Shown here piece after piece: positions 20,239-30,371 of a stretch of DNA of 64,000 bases. Within the stretch, counting starts at the first letter, position 1; the number at the start of each line of letters is the position of its first letter. The stretch comes from Bacteroidota bacterium (lineage in GTDB: Bacteria > Bacteroidota > Bacteroidia > Flavobacteriales_D > Crocinitomicaceae), in assembly GCA_024280295.1 (NCBI GenBank), contig JAJRQK010000005.1:1-64000 (forward strand), in the 5' to 3' direction. The position numbers and the translations under genes were made by a program. Below the pieces are notes generated by a model. The model had not been told where the DNA came from. It made no database searches and saw nothing but the letters and a program-made list of their open reading frames with translations.

Positions 20239-21198
20239 CTATTTAATTTTCACTTCAATTGTAACTGGGAAATGATCTGAATATCCTCCCAGATACTTTG
20301 CCCCACCATACGTTCTGTTTGGAACGATATTTCCACGGTATTCACCAAGTAGGAAGTCTGGGCTATGAATTTTCCCTGACTTTTTCTGAATCTTAATTCC
20401 TTTTTTCTTTAGAAATGATTTGCTCACCATAATATGATCCAACACTCCCCATTCTTGGCGGTAGTTATGTGAGCCACCAAATTTACCAGATTTCTCACTA
20501 ATCATTGGAACTAGAAGATCCGAAATCATTGATGGTGCAAGATTCGTTGGGTAGTCGTTTAAGTCACCCATGAATACAATTTTCACATCTTTATTGGCGG
20601 TTTGTTGTGCATTAATAAATTCTTTAGCAGCAATTGCGGCGACCATTCGTTTGGGTTCGCTTTCTGCCTGTCCTCCTCGTCGACTTGGCCAATGATTAAC
20701 CATTACAAGAATTATGTCGTCACCTCGAATAAATTTAGCCCAAATAATATCTCTCGAAGGTGTACTAGGTGCGGGCATTTCAAAACGAATCCTGCCTTTA
20801 TCAATCAACAAAAGAACTGTACTGTCGTATATCAGAGCATTGTCAATTCCTCTTGCATCAGCCGATTCAAAATGGACAATATTATGTGTGGTTTTTAGAT
20901 TGCCACGTGAAACAATGTCTTTTACGACTGCTTTATTTTCAATTTCACATAAGCCAATTATCAGAGGGCTACACAAACTATCCATGACTTCATTTATATG
21001 CGCGATTTTCTCGAAATAACGTTCAGAATTCCATTCCTTTTTCCCAGATGGCAGATATTCAGAATCTTCCTTGTTTGGTGTATCAAGCGTATCAAATAAA
21101 TTTTCAACATTGTAAAACGCAACTGTGCGATAGGTTTGAGCATTGAGGCCAATTGAAATAAGTAGAAAACTCAGTAATAGAATATATGCTTTATGCAT
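20239..21198 (-). CDS. Endonuclease/exonuclease/phosphatase family protein
   Basis: 'VAFYNVENLFDTLDTPNKEDSEYLPSGKKEWN...GLCEIENKAV...NHWPSRRGGQ...FMGDLNDYP...GGYSDHFPV'. Confidence 0.93.
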   Translation of the reverse strand: MHKAYILLLSFLLISIGLNAQTYRTVAFYNVENLFDTLDTPNKEDSEYLPSGKKEWNSERYFEKIAHINEVMDSLCSPLIIGLCEIENKAVVKDIVSRGNLKTTHNIVHFESADARGIDNALIYDSTVLLLIDKGRIRFEMPAPSTPSRDIIWAKFIRGDDIILVMVNHWPSRRGGQAESEPKRMVAAIAAKEFINAQQTANKDVKIVFMGDLNDYPTNLAPSMISDLLVPMISEKSGKFGGSHNYRQEWGVLDHIMVSKSFLKKKGIKIQKKSGKIHSPDFLLGEYRGNIVPNRTYGGAKYLGGYSDHFPVTIEVKIK

Positions 21199-21219
21199 TT
21201 AGTAGATTTTTTGTTAAAG

Positions 21220-21831
21220 TTAAGATTTCCTCTTGATTAATAAATTTCGAGCCATCGGTCCATCACATAATACAGCATCTAGGATTGAGAGTGAACTTTT
21301 GTACAATGATGAATTGTGGAAAACTTGGATGTATGGTGCTTGCCAAGTTGTATTTGACGTATTTTTTCTAGCGAGTAGATCACGTGGGTCATTCTCAATG
21401 ACTGTTGCAAATTCTTCAGTCGTTGAAAGCGTTGTGTCAAGATCGAGCCACTTAATAATTCGTTCAGTGATTCGTGTATTGTAAGTCAATAGACTAATCT
21501 CTTCATCCAAAATTAGTGCTTTGATTTCCATTCCATAATAGTCGAAATAGGGCGCAGAACTGTATGCATTTTGAATTGATCGCCAGTGACGCGCACGCCA
21601 GTTTTCCGTTGCGGGAATTCTGATTTCATCCGTGGGAGTCTTTGAACCATTTGGACGTTCTGTTGGAATAGAAAGCGAGAGTATTCCATTTGCACCCACA
21701 ATATCGCAACGATTTCGATACGTTTGCTTTGGGTAATGTTCTTTTGCTTCAATAATGACTTCAGAATACTTAGCTAGTGCTTTATAGTATTCAATGCTTC
21801 CAAAGTAGGTTGTTGGAAATACAGGAATCAT
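21220..21831 (-). CDS. WbqC family protein
   Basis: 'FPTTYFGSIEYYKALAKYSEVIIEAKEHYPKQTYRNRCDIVGANGILSLSIP'. Confidence 0.85.
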   Translation of the reverse strand: MIPVFPTTYFGSIEYYKALAKYSEVIIEAKEHYPKQTYRNRCDIVGANGILSLSIPTERPNGSKTPTDEIRIPATENWRARHWRSIQNAYSSAPYFDYYGMEIKALILDEEISLLTYNTRITERIIKWLDLDTTLSTTEEFATVIENDPRDLLARKNTSNTTWQAPYIQVFHNSSLYKSSLSILDAVLCDGPMARNLLIKRKS

Positions 21832-23810
21832 TTTATCAGCGTAAACATACGTTCCCAGCGAACTCCTCCGTAGGGGTTTTTAGAGTACCACACCATTGAC
21901 GCTTTTCCTACGATATGATCTTCGGGTACGAAGCCCCAATACCTAGAATCGATCGAATTATATCGGTTATCTCCCATCATCCAGTAGTAATTCATTTCAA
22001 AAGTATAACTCGTTACTTTTTCACCATCAATATATATTGCGCCTTTTTTCTCAGCAAGAGTATGCCCCTCATAGGCAGTAATCACTCGCCGATACATTGC
22101 TAAATTGTAAGGTGTTAGTTTAACATTCCAACCTTTCTTTGGTATTCTGAAACGAGTAAAGTCTGTATTCGTATTATTTATTTCTGGATTTTTTGGATAG
22201 AGTTTGATGTTATCTAACCTATCCATGTTGGTAGTAATAGTCCCTTTAGTGTCGCTATACTGAGGAGTGATTTCCAGTCGGAATATTGCTCTGTCATGTT
22301 TCTTCTCTAATTTTTTTCTCTGTGTCTCTGTTAGGTGCATGTAATAACATGAGATCAAAGAATCTCTTGATTTTGTTCCATCTGGATTAAGTGGTGCTGG
22401 CAAACCTATACTTTGTGAAGATACATCGTCTAATTTTTGATAATCACCTCTCTTCTGAATCGATTCTAATCCAATTTTTTCCATATACGTAGGATCAATC
22501 TGGATGTTGTAGACCATATATTTGAGATTCTGATTCGGAAATATCGGCGAGGGTTTATTATTCACATATAAAACCGACTCCTTAATCTCAAGCCAATCAC
22601 CAGAAATCCCAACGCAACGCTTGATATAATTCTCACGTTTGTCAACAGGTCTAGGTATAAGGCCATAATGCTCGATAACTTCATATTGGGGAACGCCAAA
22701 ACCATCGTATCCTACTAATCTGTGAGTTTCCCCACTTGCTATTACTTCACGTGCTTTATTTTTCCACTTCTCAATATCTCTGAAAAAATCTTTATAGACA
22801 TTATCAAGCGCAAATTCTTTAATTTGTGAATCTGATATTCGATTCTCAAGTGGACGTTTTATATTCTCGTCTAAGTAATACTTTGAATATTTGCTAAATG
22901 CATTTTTAGATTCAGAACTATTGTCAAATAAATATTTCGCTTCATCCCATAAAATACCATGATAATCATGTCCCATTAAGCCATGTGGCATTCTAGGATC
23001 GTAAACAGCCGTATCTCCCGAAGGATAATTAAATACAACAACATCATAGCGTTCAACTTTCGAGAAACCAGGTAGGCGAATATATTTAGAAGTTTCAAGT
23101 TGCGTATAAGATTTCGTTGTAACCCACGGAAGCGTATTATGAACTAACGGGTAGGAGAGTGGTGTAACAGGAACTTTAGGCCCATAAGCTAATTTATTCA
23201 CGAATAAAAAATCTCCTACGAGCAGCGTCTTTTCCATTGATCCTGTTGGAATTTGAAATGGTTCGAATACGTAGGTTCGAATAATGCTAGCAGCTACAAG
23301 TGCAAAAAGAATAGCATCACCCCATTCCTTAACCTTTGTTCGTTTCCCCGGTTCGGCACGAGTTACAGCTGCAATTCCAAGCGCAATTGCATGTCCAATT
23401 ACAGGTAGCGTCATAAACAGCACCAGGTGATCTCCCCATTCGCGTTGACCTAATTCCTTGCTATTTGCCCAGTTAGTTTCTGGAAGTACTTTATCTCCAG
23501 ATTGTGCAATTTTTGCAAGAATAATATATGGGAAGAATACTCCTTGAAGTGTATCAACTAGTGAGAAATAACCAAATCGTCTGATGTAAGAAACATTAGC
23601 GACAGACCACATCACAAGGTGAATTCCAGGAATTAGCATAAGAAGTGACCACCATGGCTTTTTACTTCCGATTTTGAAAACAACGAAGTAATTGTATAAT
23701 GGTATTAATGCTTCCCAAGAGTTACGATCCGCTTGTTTAAAGCTTTTCCACCACATTGAAATGTATGGATGAACGAAAAGGAGAAATAGGTAATAATATT
23801 TAATATTCAT
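21828..23810 (-). CDS. lepB: Signal peptidase I with N-terminal membrane extension
   Basis: 'FEPFQIPTGSMEKTLLVGDFLFVNKLAYGP', 'KRCVGISGDWLEIK', 'YYWMMGDNRYNSIDSRYWGFVPEDHIVGKA'. Confidence 0.95.
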   Translation of the reverse strand: MNIKYYYLFLLFVHPYISMWWKSFKQADRNSWEALIPLYNYFVVFKIGSKKPWWSLLMLIPGIHLVMWSVANVSYIRRFGYFSLVDTLQGVFFPYIILAKIAQSGDKVLPETNWANSKELGQREWGDHLVLFMTLPVIGHAIALGIAAVTRAEPGKRTKVKEWGDAILFALVAASIIRTYVFEPFQIPTGSMEKTLLVGDFLFVNKLAYGPKVPVTPLSYPLVHNTLPWVTTKSYTQLETSKYIRLPGFSKVERYDVVVFNYPSGDTAVYDPRMPHGLMGHDYHGILWDEAKYLFDNSSESKNAFSKYSKYYLDENIKRPLENRISDSQIKEFALDNVYKDFFRDIEKWKNKAREVIASGETHRLVGYDGFGVPQYEVIEHYGLIPRPVDKRENYIKRCVGISGDWLEIKESVLYVNNKPSPIFPNQNLKYMVYNIQIDPTYMEKIGLESIQKRGDYQKLDDVSSQSIGLPAPLNPDGTKSRDSLISCYYMHLTETQRKKLEKKHDRAIFRLEITPQYSDTKGTITTNMDRLDNIKLYPKNPEINNTNTDFTRFRIPKKGWNVKLTPYNLAMYRRVITAYEGHTLAEKKGAIYIDGEKVTSYTFEMNYYWMMGDNRYNSIDSRYWGFVPEDHIVGKASMVWYSKNPYGGVRWERMFTLIK

Positions 23811-23813
23811 TTT

Positions 23814-24536
23814 TTAAAATTTGATAATGTCTTGCATTGTATAAATGCCTTTTTTGTGTTGCAACCATTCAGCAGCGATAATGGCTCCTAAGCCAAATCC
23901 CTCACGACTATGCGCCGTATGTGTCATTTCAATAGTATCTACTTCTGAATTGTATGATACCTTATGTGTTCCGGGAACGTTCGGAGTACGCTGCGATCTT
24001 ACTGCAATTTGACCAGATGCTATAGCTGTTGTATCATTTTCTGCATGAATCCACGAAGATAAATTCTCATTTTGTTCCAATATATTGTTCGCAAGTGATA
24101 TAGCGGTTCCACTTGGTGCGTCAAGTTTTGCGGTATGATGTACTTCCTTAATACCTGCCGTGTAATCTGGATGAGTAGCCATTAATTTTGCCAACCTCCT
24201 ATTCAAATCGAAGAAAATATTAACTCCAATACTAAAATTTGAAGCATAGAGTAATGAACCTCCATTTTGAATTACATAATCTTTGATTAACGGAAGGTGC
24301 TCACCCCAAGCGGTAGTTCCAACTACGATTGGAGTTGAATGATCAACGCAATATCTAATGTGATTTACAGCGAGTTCGGGTGTTGTAAATTCTATTGCTA
24401 CGTCTACATTTGAAAAATCAATTTGATTAATGGGCAATGTACTTGATGAGCGTGCTGTAATAGTATGACCGCGAGAAATTGCTATTTTCTCAATGATCTT
24501 GCCCATTTTCCCATAACCGATAAGTGCTATTTTCAT
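23814..24536 (-). CDS. dapB: 4-hydroxy-tetrahydrodipicolinate reductase
   Basis: 'MKIALIGYGKMGKIIE', 'EVHHTAKLDAPSGTAISLA'; internal ATG preferred over the 24572 start. Confidence 0.95.
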   Translation of the reverse strand: MKIALIGYGKMGKIIEKIAISRGHTITARSSSTLPINQIDFSNVDVAIEFTTPELAVNHIRYCVDHSTPIVVGTTAWGEHLPLIKDYVIQNGGSLLYASNFSIGVNIFFDLNRRLAKLMATHPDYTAGIKEVHHTAKLDAPSGTAISLANNILEQNENLSSWIHAENDTTAIASGQIAVRSQRTPNVPGTHKVSYNSEVDTIEMTHTAHSREGFGLGAIIAAEWLQHKKGIYTMQDIIKF

Positions 24537-24588
24537 GTAGAATTGAATTGCAACAAAAATAGGAGTTTCCAAAGCTTAGGCAAGGGAA

Positions 24589-25143
24589 TTAACGAAAATT
24601 AAGGCGGATTCCAACACCAGGTGTAAAGCCGGTAAGTAATGTTGGTTGAATGGTCATAGATAAGTCTTCTGAAATATCAAATGAGACAAAATGTGCTTCT
24701 ACACCAGCATCTGCAACTTGCAAAAAGTAAAATGCGGCAACAGCAAGGATTGATAAGTCGCGCCAATCTAAGTACTGGTTGTATATGGTAAGTATTCCAG
24801 CATTATCATATACTCCTAGTGATGGGTCAGTTGGAGATCCATCAGTTCTGTTACTATATTCCTGTCGAAATCTTTTTTGCTGAGTTTGATTTCTAATTAA
24901 TAAATAGGTTGAAGTACTAAGACTACCGTAAATCAGTGGAAGTTTCCAGAATGCTTTTTTTTGCCCTTTAGGCATTGCTCGATGGTTGTATATTTGACCA
25001 GCACCAGGTAGAACAGCAGAAAGAATTATAGCCTTTTTTACTGAATGTGGTTTAACAGTATCGATTGATAGAACAGATAAGTCTTGTCCGAACAGGAGAA
25101 AAGTAGAAAAAATAAAAAAAAATGCAACTAGGTGTTGTCTCAT
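24589..25143 (-). CDS. DUF5683 domain-containing protein
   Basis: 'KPHSVKKAIILSAVLPGAGQIYNHRAMPKGQKKAFWKLPLIYG' typical of this family between parB and dapB in Bacteroidota. Confidence 0.8.
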   Translation of the reverse strand: MRQHLVAFFFIFSTFLLFGQDLSVLSIDTVKPHSVKKAIILSAVLPGAGQIYNHRAMPKGQKKAFWKLPLIYGSLSTSTYLLIRNQTQQKRFRQEYSNRTDGSPTDPSLGVYDNAGILTIYNQYLDWRDLSILAVAAFYFLQVADAGVEAHFVSFDISEDLSMTIQPTLLTGFTPGVGIRLNFR

Positions 25144-26045
25144 TTTGTGTTTAAGAGTTCCATAATACGATTGAGATCCACATCAGAACTGAAGTTTACA
25201 ACGATCTTTCCGTTTCCGTTTGGCGATTTTTTTATATCAACTATTGTTGAGAGTCGATCACCTAGGTGTTCTTTAAACGTATATTCTCCATCAGAAATTG
25301 CAGTTGCTGCTTTTTTCTGTGCTGTTGAGACTTCTTTTGATACAATAATTTCTCCACGTATGATGGCTTCGATATCTCTAACAGATAGTTTTTCTGCTAC
25401 AACTCGATTGAATAACTCAATTTGAGTTTGCTCATCTCCTGCGGAAACAATAGCTCTAGCATGCCCCATGGTTATGTCGTGCTTTTTTAATCCAGTTTGG
25501 ACGGGAGCAGGAAGCTTTAATAATCGCAAATGGTTCGTGATACTCGATCGACTTTTTGAAATTTTTTGACTTAATTGATCTTGTGTTAAATCGCATTCTT
25601 CAATTAATCGCTCGTAAGAAAGTCCAACTTCGATAGGGTTTAGGTCCTCACGTTGAATATTTTCGACCAATGCCATTTCTAACATTGCCTGGTCATTTGC
25701 AACACGTATGTAGCAAGGAATTTCTTCTAGGCCTGCAAGTTGAGCTGCTCTAAATCTTCGTTCACCTGATATGAGTTGATATTTATCCCTACCGAGCTTC
25801 CGAACGGTTAATGGTTGAATAATTCCGTGGATTTTGATCGATTGGCTTAGTTCAGTAAGCGAATCCTTTTCAAAATTTGAACGTGGATTAAAAGGATTTG
25901 CTTCAATTTTTTTAACTGAAAGCGTTGAGATTGATCCTACAATACCCGTTCCATTATTTTTTGTTGTGATATCTGTTTCTGCATTTTCGAGCAGTGCACT
26001 TAATCCCTTCCCTAAAGCTGATTTTTTCTTCGAACTAGAGCTCAT
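25140..26045 (-). CDS. parB: ParB/RepB/Spo0J family partition protein
   Basis: 'IEANPFNPRSNFEKDSLTELSQSIKIHGIIQPLTVRKLG...LISGERRFRAAQLAGLEEIPCYIR...ALVENIQREDLNPIE'. Confidence 0.95.
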   Translation of the reverse strand: MSSSSKKKSALGKGLSALLENAETDITTKNNGTGIVGSISTLSVKKIEANPFNPRSNFEKDSLTELSQSIKIHGIIQPLTVRKLGRDKYQLISGERRFRAAQLAGLEEIPCYIRVANDQAMLEMALVENIQREDLNPIEVGLSYERLIEECDLTQDQLSQKISKSRSSITNHLRLLKLPAPVQTGLKKHDITMGHARAIVSAGDEQTQIELFNRVVAEKLSVRDIEAIIRGEIIVSKEVSTAQKKAATAISDGEYTFKEHLGDRLSTIVDIKKSPNGNGKIVVNFSSDVDLNRIMELLNTK

Positions 26046-26847
26046 TACCAATATTTATTTTTTTATCCTCGTTAGAGATTCTTGTCAAGTCGTTTCGTTG
26101 GAGAACTTCACGTGCAAAATTTAAGTAATTCACGGCTCCTTTGCTAGACGCATCATGCATAACGATTGTCTCTCCATGACTTGGAGCTTCACCAAGCTTC
26201 GTATTCCTGTGAATAACCGTATCAAAAACGATTTCTTGAAAATGCATTTTTACTTCCTCAACAACTTGATTTGCCAAACGAAGTCGTGTATCATACATTG
26301 TTAATAGAATTCCTTCAATTTCAAGGTTCTCATTCAGTCGACCTTGAACAATTTTAATCGTATTCAAAAGCTTGCCTAATCCTTCAAGTGCAAAGTATTC
26401 ACATTGAACAGGGATCAGTACTGAATCTGCTGCTGCAAGAGAATTTACGGTAATTAAGCCGAGTGATGGAGAGCAATCAATAATAATGAAATCGTAATCA
26501 TCCTTGATCTTCTCTAAAGCCATTTTTAGTCGATGTTCTCGATTCGGCAGATTTATCATCTCCAATTCTGCACCAACTAAATCAATATGAGACGGAAGGA
26601 TGTCTAAGTTTGGATTCTCCGTTTTAATGATTAAATCTCTTGGATCGGCATCGTTAATCAAGCAATCATAAATGTTCTTTGAAGCTTTGGGGTCTAGCCC
26701 TACACCCGAAGTCGCGTTTGCTTGAGGATCGGCATCGACAATTAATGTTTTGTATTCCAAAACACCTAAGCAGCCACCTAGATTGATTGTAGTTGTAGTC
26801 TTTCCGACTCCGCCTTTTTGATTCGCAATTGCAATGATTTTACCCAT
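26035..26847 (-). CDS. parA: ParA family ATPase
   Basis: Deviant Walker A 'MGKIIAIANQKGGVGKTTTTINLGGCL'; 'LIVDADPQANATSGVG'. Confidence 0.97.
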   Translation of the reverse strand: MGKIIAIANQKGGVGKTTTTINLGGCLGVLEYKTLIVDADPQANATSGVGLDPKASKNIYDCLINDADPRDLIIKTENPNLDILPSHIDLVGAELEMINLPNREHRLKMALEKIKDDYDFIIIDCSPSLGLITVNSLAAADSVLIPVQCEYFALEGLGKLLNTIKIVQGRLNENLEIEGILLTMYDTRLRLANQVVEEVKMHFQEIVFDTVIHRNTKLGEAPSHGETIVMHDASSKGAVNYLNFAREVLQRNDLTRISNEDKKINIGNEL

Positions 26848-26866
26848 TTAGTGATACAATTCTATT

Positions 26867-26886
26867 CCAATACATCGGTGTATCGG
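26867..26886. promoter_or_regulatory. Near-palindrome upstream of parA (possible operator)
   Basis: CCAATACATCGGTGTATCGG, 20 bp inverted repeat with two mismatched pairs, 20 nt upstream of parA start. Confidence 0.3.
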
Positions 26887-26987
26887 ACGATAAAGATACG
26901 GTAAAGTTCGTAATTCTTTAGGTGATTTTTTCAGTACTTATCAACGATAAAAATGAAGAATTGTGAATAAACTAGGGAGTGAAAGAA

Positions 26988-27332
26988 TTAAAGATCTTCG
27001 AAGGACACTTCCGAGTATTGATCCGCCGTATTGTTACTTGTAGAATTACTTTTGTCAGCAGAACTGTCTTGACGAAATTCTCCAGTTGAAACTAATTCCT
27101 CAATCTTAGTAAGTACGTCTGCAAGCCCATCTTGAAACTTCTCGAAATCTTCTTTGTAGAGGAATAATTTATGTTTTTGGTATGATTCTCGACCATCGAT
27201 TGTAGTTTTTTTACTCTCTGTAAGGGTAAGGTACAAATCGTTTCCCTTTGTTGATTTGACATCAAAGAAGTAGGTTCTCTTTCCAGCTCTAACTACCTTT
27301 GAATATACTTCACTATTCTTATCATACTCCAT
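26988..27332 (-). CDS. DUF3276 (PUR family DNA/RNA-binding) protein
   Basis: 'YSKVVRAGKRTYFFDVKSTKGNDLYLTLTESKK...HKLFLYKEDFEKFQDGL'; start at MEYDKN likely, longer ORF to 27425 possible. Confidence 0.85.
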   Translation of the reverse strand: MEYDKNSEVYSKVVRAGKRTYFFDVKSTKGNDLYLTLTESKKTTIDGRESYQKHKLFLYKEDFEKFQDGLADVLTKIEELVSTGEFRQDSSADKSNSTSNNTADQYSEVSFEDL

Positions 27333-27445
27333 GCCTTGTTCCTTTAAGTTTCTCAACAAATATGGAACTTTTTTTTGTGATCTGAAAGTAATGCGATAAA
27401 GTACTCTATGAGATGATGTGGTCAACTGCTTGTATCTGTATTAAT

Positions 27446-29212
27446 TCAATCGCTGCCCAACTCATCTAGTTGCTTGTGATAAATTTCAGCATAACGCCCA
27501 TTTAATTTGAGTAACTCATCATGGCTTCCTTCTTCTGTTTTTGCACCATCATCAATTACAATTACTCTATGAGCATGTCGAATAGACGAAATTCTATGAC
27601 TAACAATTATTGATGAATCGATTTGACTTTCTTTCAAATGCTTGAGGATTATTTCTTCTGTTTCTGTGTCTACTGAAGAAAGACAATCATCAAGTAATAG
27701 GAGAGAGGGCTTGCGAATTAAAGCCCTTGCAATGCTTATTCGTTGTTTTTGTCCACCGCTCAAATTCACCCCGCGTTCTCCTAATTGCGTATCAAATTTG
27801 TCTTCAAATTCCATTATGTTGTGATATACATGCGCTTTTTTAGTTACTTCTTCTAATTCTTTGTCAGTAAGGTCTTCGGTTGACCCAAATGCTATATTAT
27901 TTCGAATTGTATCAGAAAATAAGAATACGTCCTGTGGAACAATCCCTGTTGATGAGCGAAAATCATCTAGGTTAATTTGATTTAAGGGAATTCCATCAAT
28001 TAATATTTCACCTGAGTTTGGTTCAACTTGCCGCATTAATAATGCAAGAATAGTTGATTTCCCACTTCCAGTCCGCCCTACAATTCCGAGTGTCTCTCCG
28101 TTTTTAATTTTAAAACTAAGATTTTTGATTGCCCTAATTCCAGATGATGTATATGTAAAGGATACATTTTTGAATTCAATTGTTCCTTGAAAATCAAAAG
28201 GTTCACTACACGTGTTCTTTATCTCAGCTTCCTCTTTTAAAAATTCATTGATCCTCGTCTGACTAGCCGAAGCACGTTGAACAAGTGAAGTAACCCAACC
28301 AATCGACGCGAATGGCCAAGTTAGTAGGTTGACATAAAAGATGAATGTTAAGATGTCTCCTGGTGTAATATCACCTTGTCCAAAGAAAATACCTCCAAGG
28401 TAGATGCATAGTAAGGTACTGAAACCAATAAGCATGAATATTGTTGGCATGAATAATGCGTTCACTAAAACAAGTTTCATGTTCTTGTTCTTATATCGAT
28501 CTGCAGATTCATCAAATTTCCCCGAAACTTCCTTGTTCCTACCATAAGCCTTTACTACTCGAATCCCTGAGAAGTACTCTTGAGCTTGGGTAGACATTTT
28601 TGATTGCTCTTCTTGAACGTGTGTACTGAGTTTGTTCATTTTAGAAGACACTCTGTAGATTAAAAATGACATTATTGGCAGTGGAATGAGGACGAAAATT
28701 GTTAAGTATCCGTTGATGTTAACCATGTTCCATACAACCATCACTGTCAATACGACAAGATTGATTGTGTACATTAAACTTGGACCGAGATACATTCTCA
28801 CCTTAGAAACATCCTCAGAAATTCGATTCATTAAATCCCCCGTTGAGTTCTTTTTATAAAAAGTATAGCCTAAGCGCTGGTATTGACTGTAGATTTCATT
28901 CTTCAAGTCAAACTCAATATAGCGAGACATAATTATGATTGTTTGCCTTTGGAGAAATAGAAAAAAACCAGAAGCAAGCGAAAGTCCAAAGTAGATTAAG
29001 CCAACAGTAAATCCATACTGCATAATGTTATCAGATGAAACTCCCTCAATTAATTCATCGATAATTCCACCAGTAAAATCGGGCATCTTCACCTTAAAAT
29101 AGTTCTGACTAATTACGAACAAGATCCCAAGAAGGAATCGCCACTTATATTTAACGAAATATTTGTTGAGATAGCTCAGTGACTTCATCCGATAATTTCC
29201 TATTTTTGCCAT
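27446..29212 (-). CDS. ABC transporter, ATP-binding/permease (multidrug/lipid type)
   Basis: Walker A 'GIVGRTGSGKSTILALL', signature 'NLSGGQKQRISIARALI', Walker B 'LLLLDDCLSSVD'; TM domain. Confidence 0.95.
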   Translation of the reverse strand: MAKIGNYRMKSLSYLNKYFVKYKWRFLLGILFVISQNYFKVKMPDFTGGIIDELIEGVSSDNIMQYGFTVGLIYFGLSLASGFFLFLQRQTIIIMSRYIEFDLKNEIYSQYQRLGYTFYKKNSTGDLMNRISEDVSKVRMYLGPSLMYTINLVVLTVMVVWNMVNINGYLTIFVLIPLPIMSFLIYRVSSKMNKLSTHVQEEQSKMSTQAQEYFSGIRVVKAYGRNKEVSGKFDESADRYKNKNMKLVLVNALFMPTIFMLIGFSTLLCIYLGGIFFGQGDITPGDILTFIFYVNLLTWPFASIGWVTSLVQRASASQTRINEFLKEEAEIKNTCSEPFDFQGTIEFKNVSFTYTSSGIRAIKNLSFKIKNGETLGIVGRTGSGKSTILALLMRQVEPNSGEILIDGIPLNQINLDDFRSSTGIVPQDVFLFSDTIRNNIAFGSTEDLTDKELEEVTKKAHVYHNIMEFEDKFDTQLGERGVNLSGGQKQRISIARALIRKPSLLLLDDCLSSVDTETEEIILKHLKESQIDSSIIVSHRISSIRHAHRVIVIDDGAKTEEGSHDELLKLNGRYAEIYHKQLDELGSD

Positions 29213-29270
29213 GCATTTTACATAACGTTGTAAAAGTAATTAATAGACTTGAGATAATATTTGCTTTCCT

Positions 29271-30368
29271 ATGTTTGAAGTGAAAAATATTGAGGACACG
29301 GACCTCGTGAAAAATCCTGTAATTGCTCAAATGACTAATTACAATCATGAACAGTTGCTATTTTGCAATGATAATTCAACTGGACTGAAAGCAATTATAG
29401 CAGTGCATAACACTGTTTTGGGGCCAGCACTTGGTGGAACTAGAATGTGGACGTACAAAGATGAAATGGAAGCATTAAATGATGTTTTACGACTATCTCG
29501 TGGAATGACTTACAAAAATTCAATCTCTGGATTAAATCTTGGAGGAGGTAAAGCTGTCATCATTGGTGACTCCAGAAGTATGAAGTCGGAAGCGCTCTTC
29601 AGAAGATTCGGAAAATTTGTAAATAGTTTAGCTGGAAAGTACATTACTGCTGAAGATGTTGGGATTTCACCAATCGATATGACATGGGTGAATATGGAAA
29701 CTGATCATGTTGTTGGACTTCCTGGTAAAAGTGGAGATCCATCACCAGTTACCGCTAGAGGAACTTATATGGGTATGAAAGCTTGTGCTAAGGCTCAATT
29801 TGGTTCTGATTCATTAGCAGGAAAGAAAATCGCTGTTCAAGGTGTTGGTCACGTTGGTGCTTATCTTGTAGATTTCCTCACCAAAGAAGGTGCTCAAGTT
29901 TATATTTCTGATATTCATGAGCCAACATTGAAGAAAGTATCTGAAGAATTTGGTGCTAAGGTTGTCGGTTTAGACGAGATCTACGATTTAGATATGGATA
30001 TTTATGCTCCTTGTGCATTGGGGGCTACAATTGATGATGATACATTGTCTCGTTTGAAGTGCTCAATTATTGCAGGAGCTGCCAATAATCAACTTAAAGT
30101 TGAGGATGTTCATGGTAAAACCGTTATGGATAAGGGAATCGTTTATGCACCAGACTTCACCTTAAATGCAGGCGGTGTAATTAATTGTTATGCTGAAGTG
30201 AAAGATTTAAGACCAGAATGGGCAATGTCTAAAGCTGATGAGATTTATACAACTATATTGAATATTATTAATCGTTCTAAATTGGAGGGGATTCCAACCT
30301 ATCAGATTGCTAATAAGATGGCAGAAGAACGTATTGAATCAATCGGAAAAGTAAAATTACCTCTTTAA
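29271..30368 (+). CDS. Glu/Leu/Phe/Val dehydrogenase (leucine dehydrogenase-like)
   Basis: 'LGPALGGTRMWTY...LNDVLRLSRGMTYKNSISGLNLGGGKAVI...VQGVGHVGAYLVDFL'. Confidence 0.93.
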   Translation: MFEVKNIEDTDLVKNPVIAQMTNYNHEQLLFCNDNSTGLKAIIAVHNTVLGPALGGTRMWTYKDEMEALNDVLRLSRGMTYKNSISGLNLGGGKAVIIGDSRSMKSEALFRRFGKFVNSLAGKYITAEDVGISPIDMTWVNMETDHVVGLPGKSGDPSPVTARGTYMGMKACAKAQFGSDSLAGKKIAVQGVGHVGAYLVDFLTKEGAQVYISDIHEPTLKKVSEEFGAKVVGLDEIYDLDMDIYAPCALGATIDDDTLSRLKCSIIAGAANNQLKVEDVHGKTVMDKGIVYAPDFTLNAGGVINCYAEVKDLRPEWAMSKADEIYTTILNIINRSKLEGIPTYQIANKMAEERIESIGKVKLPL

Positions 30369-30371
30369 GCT

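Noticed and set aside
20602-21019. Three overlapping + strand ORFs (20602, 20714, 20769)
   Set aside because: Antisense to a clear endonuclease/exonuclease/phosphatase gene; no domain similarity or plausible signals.
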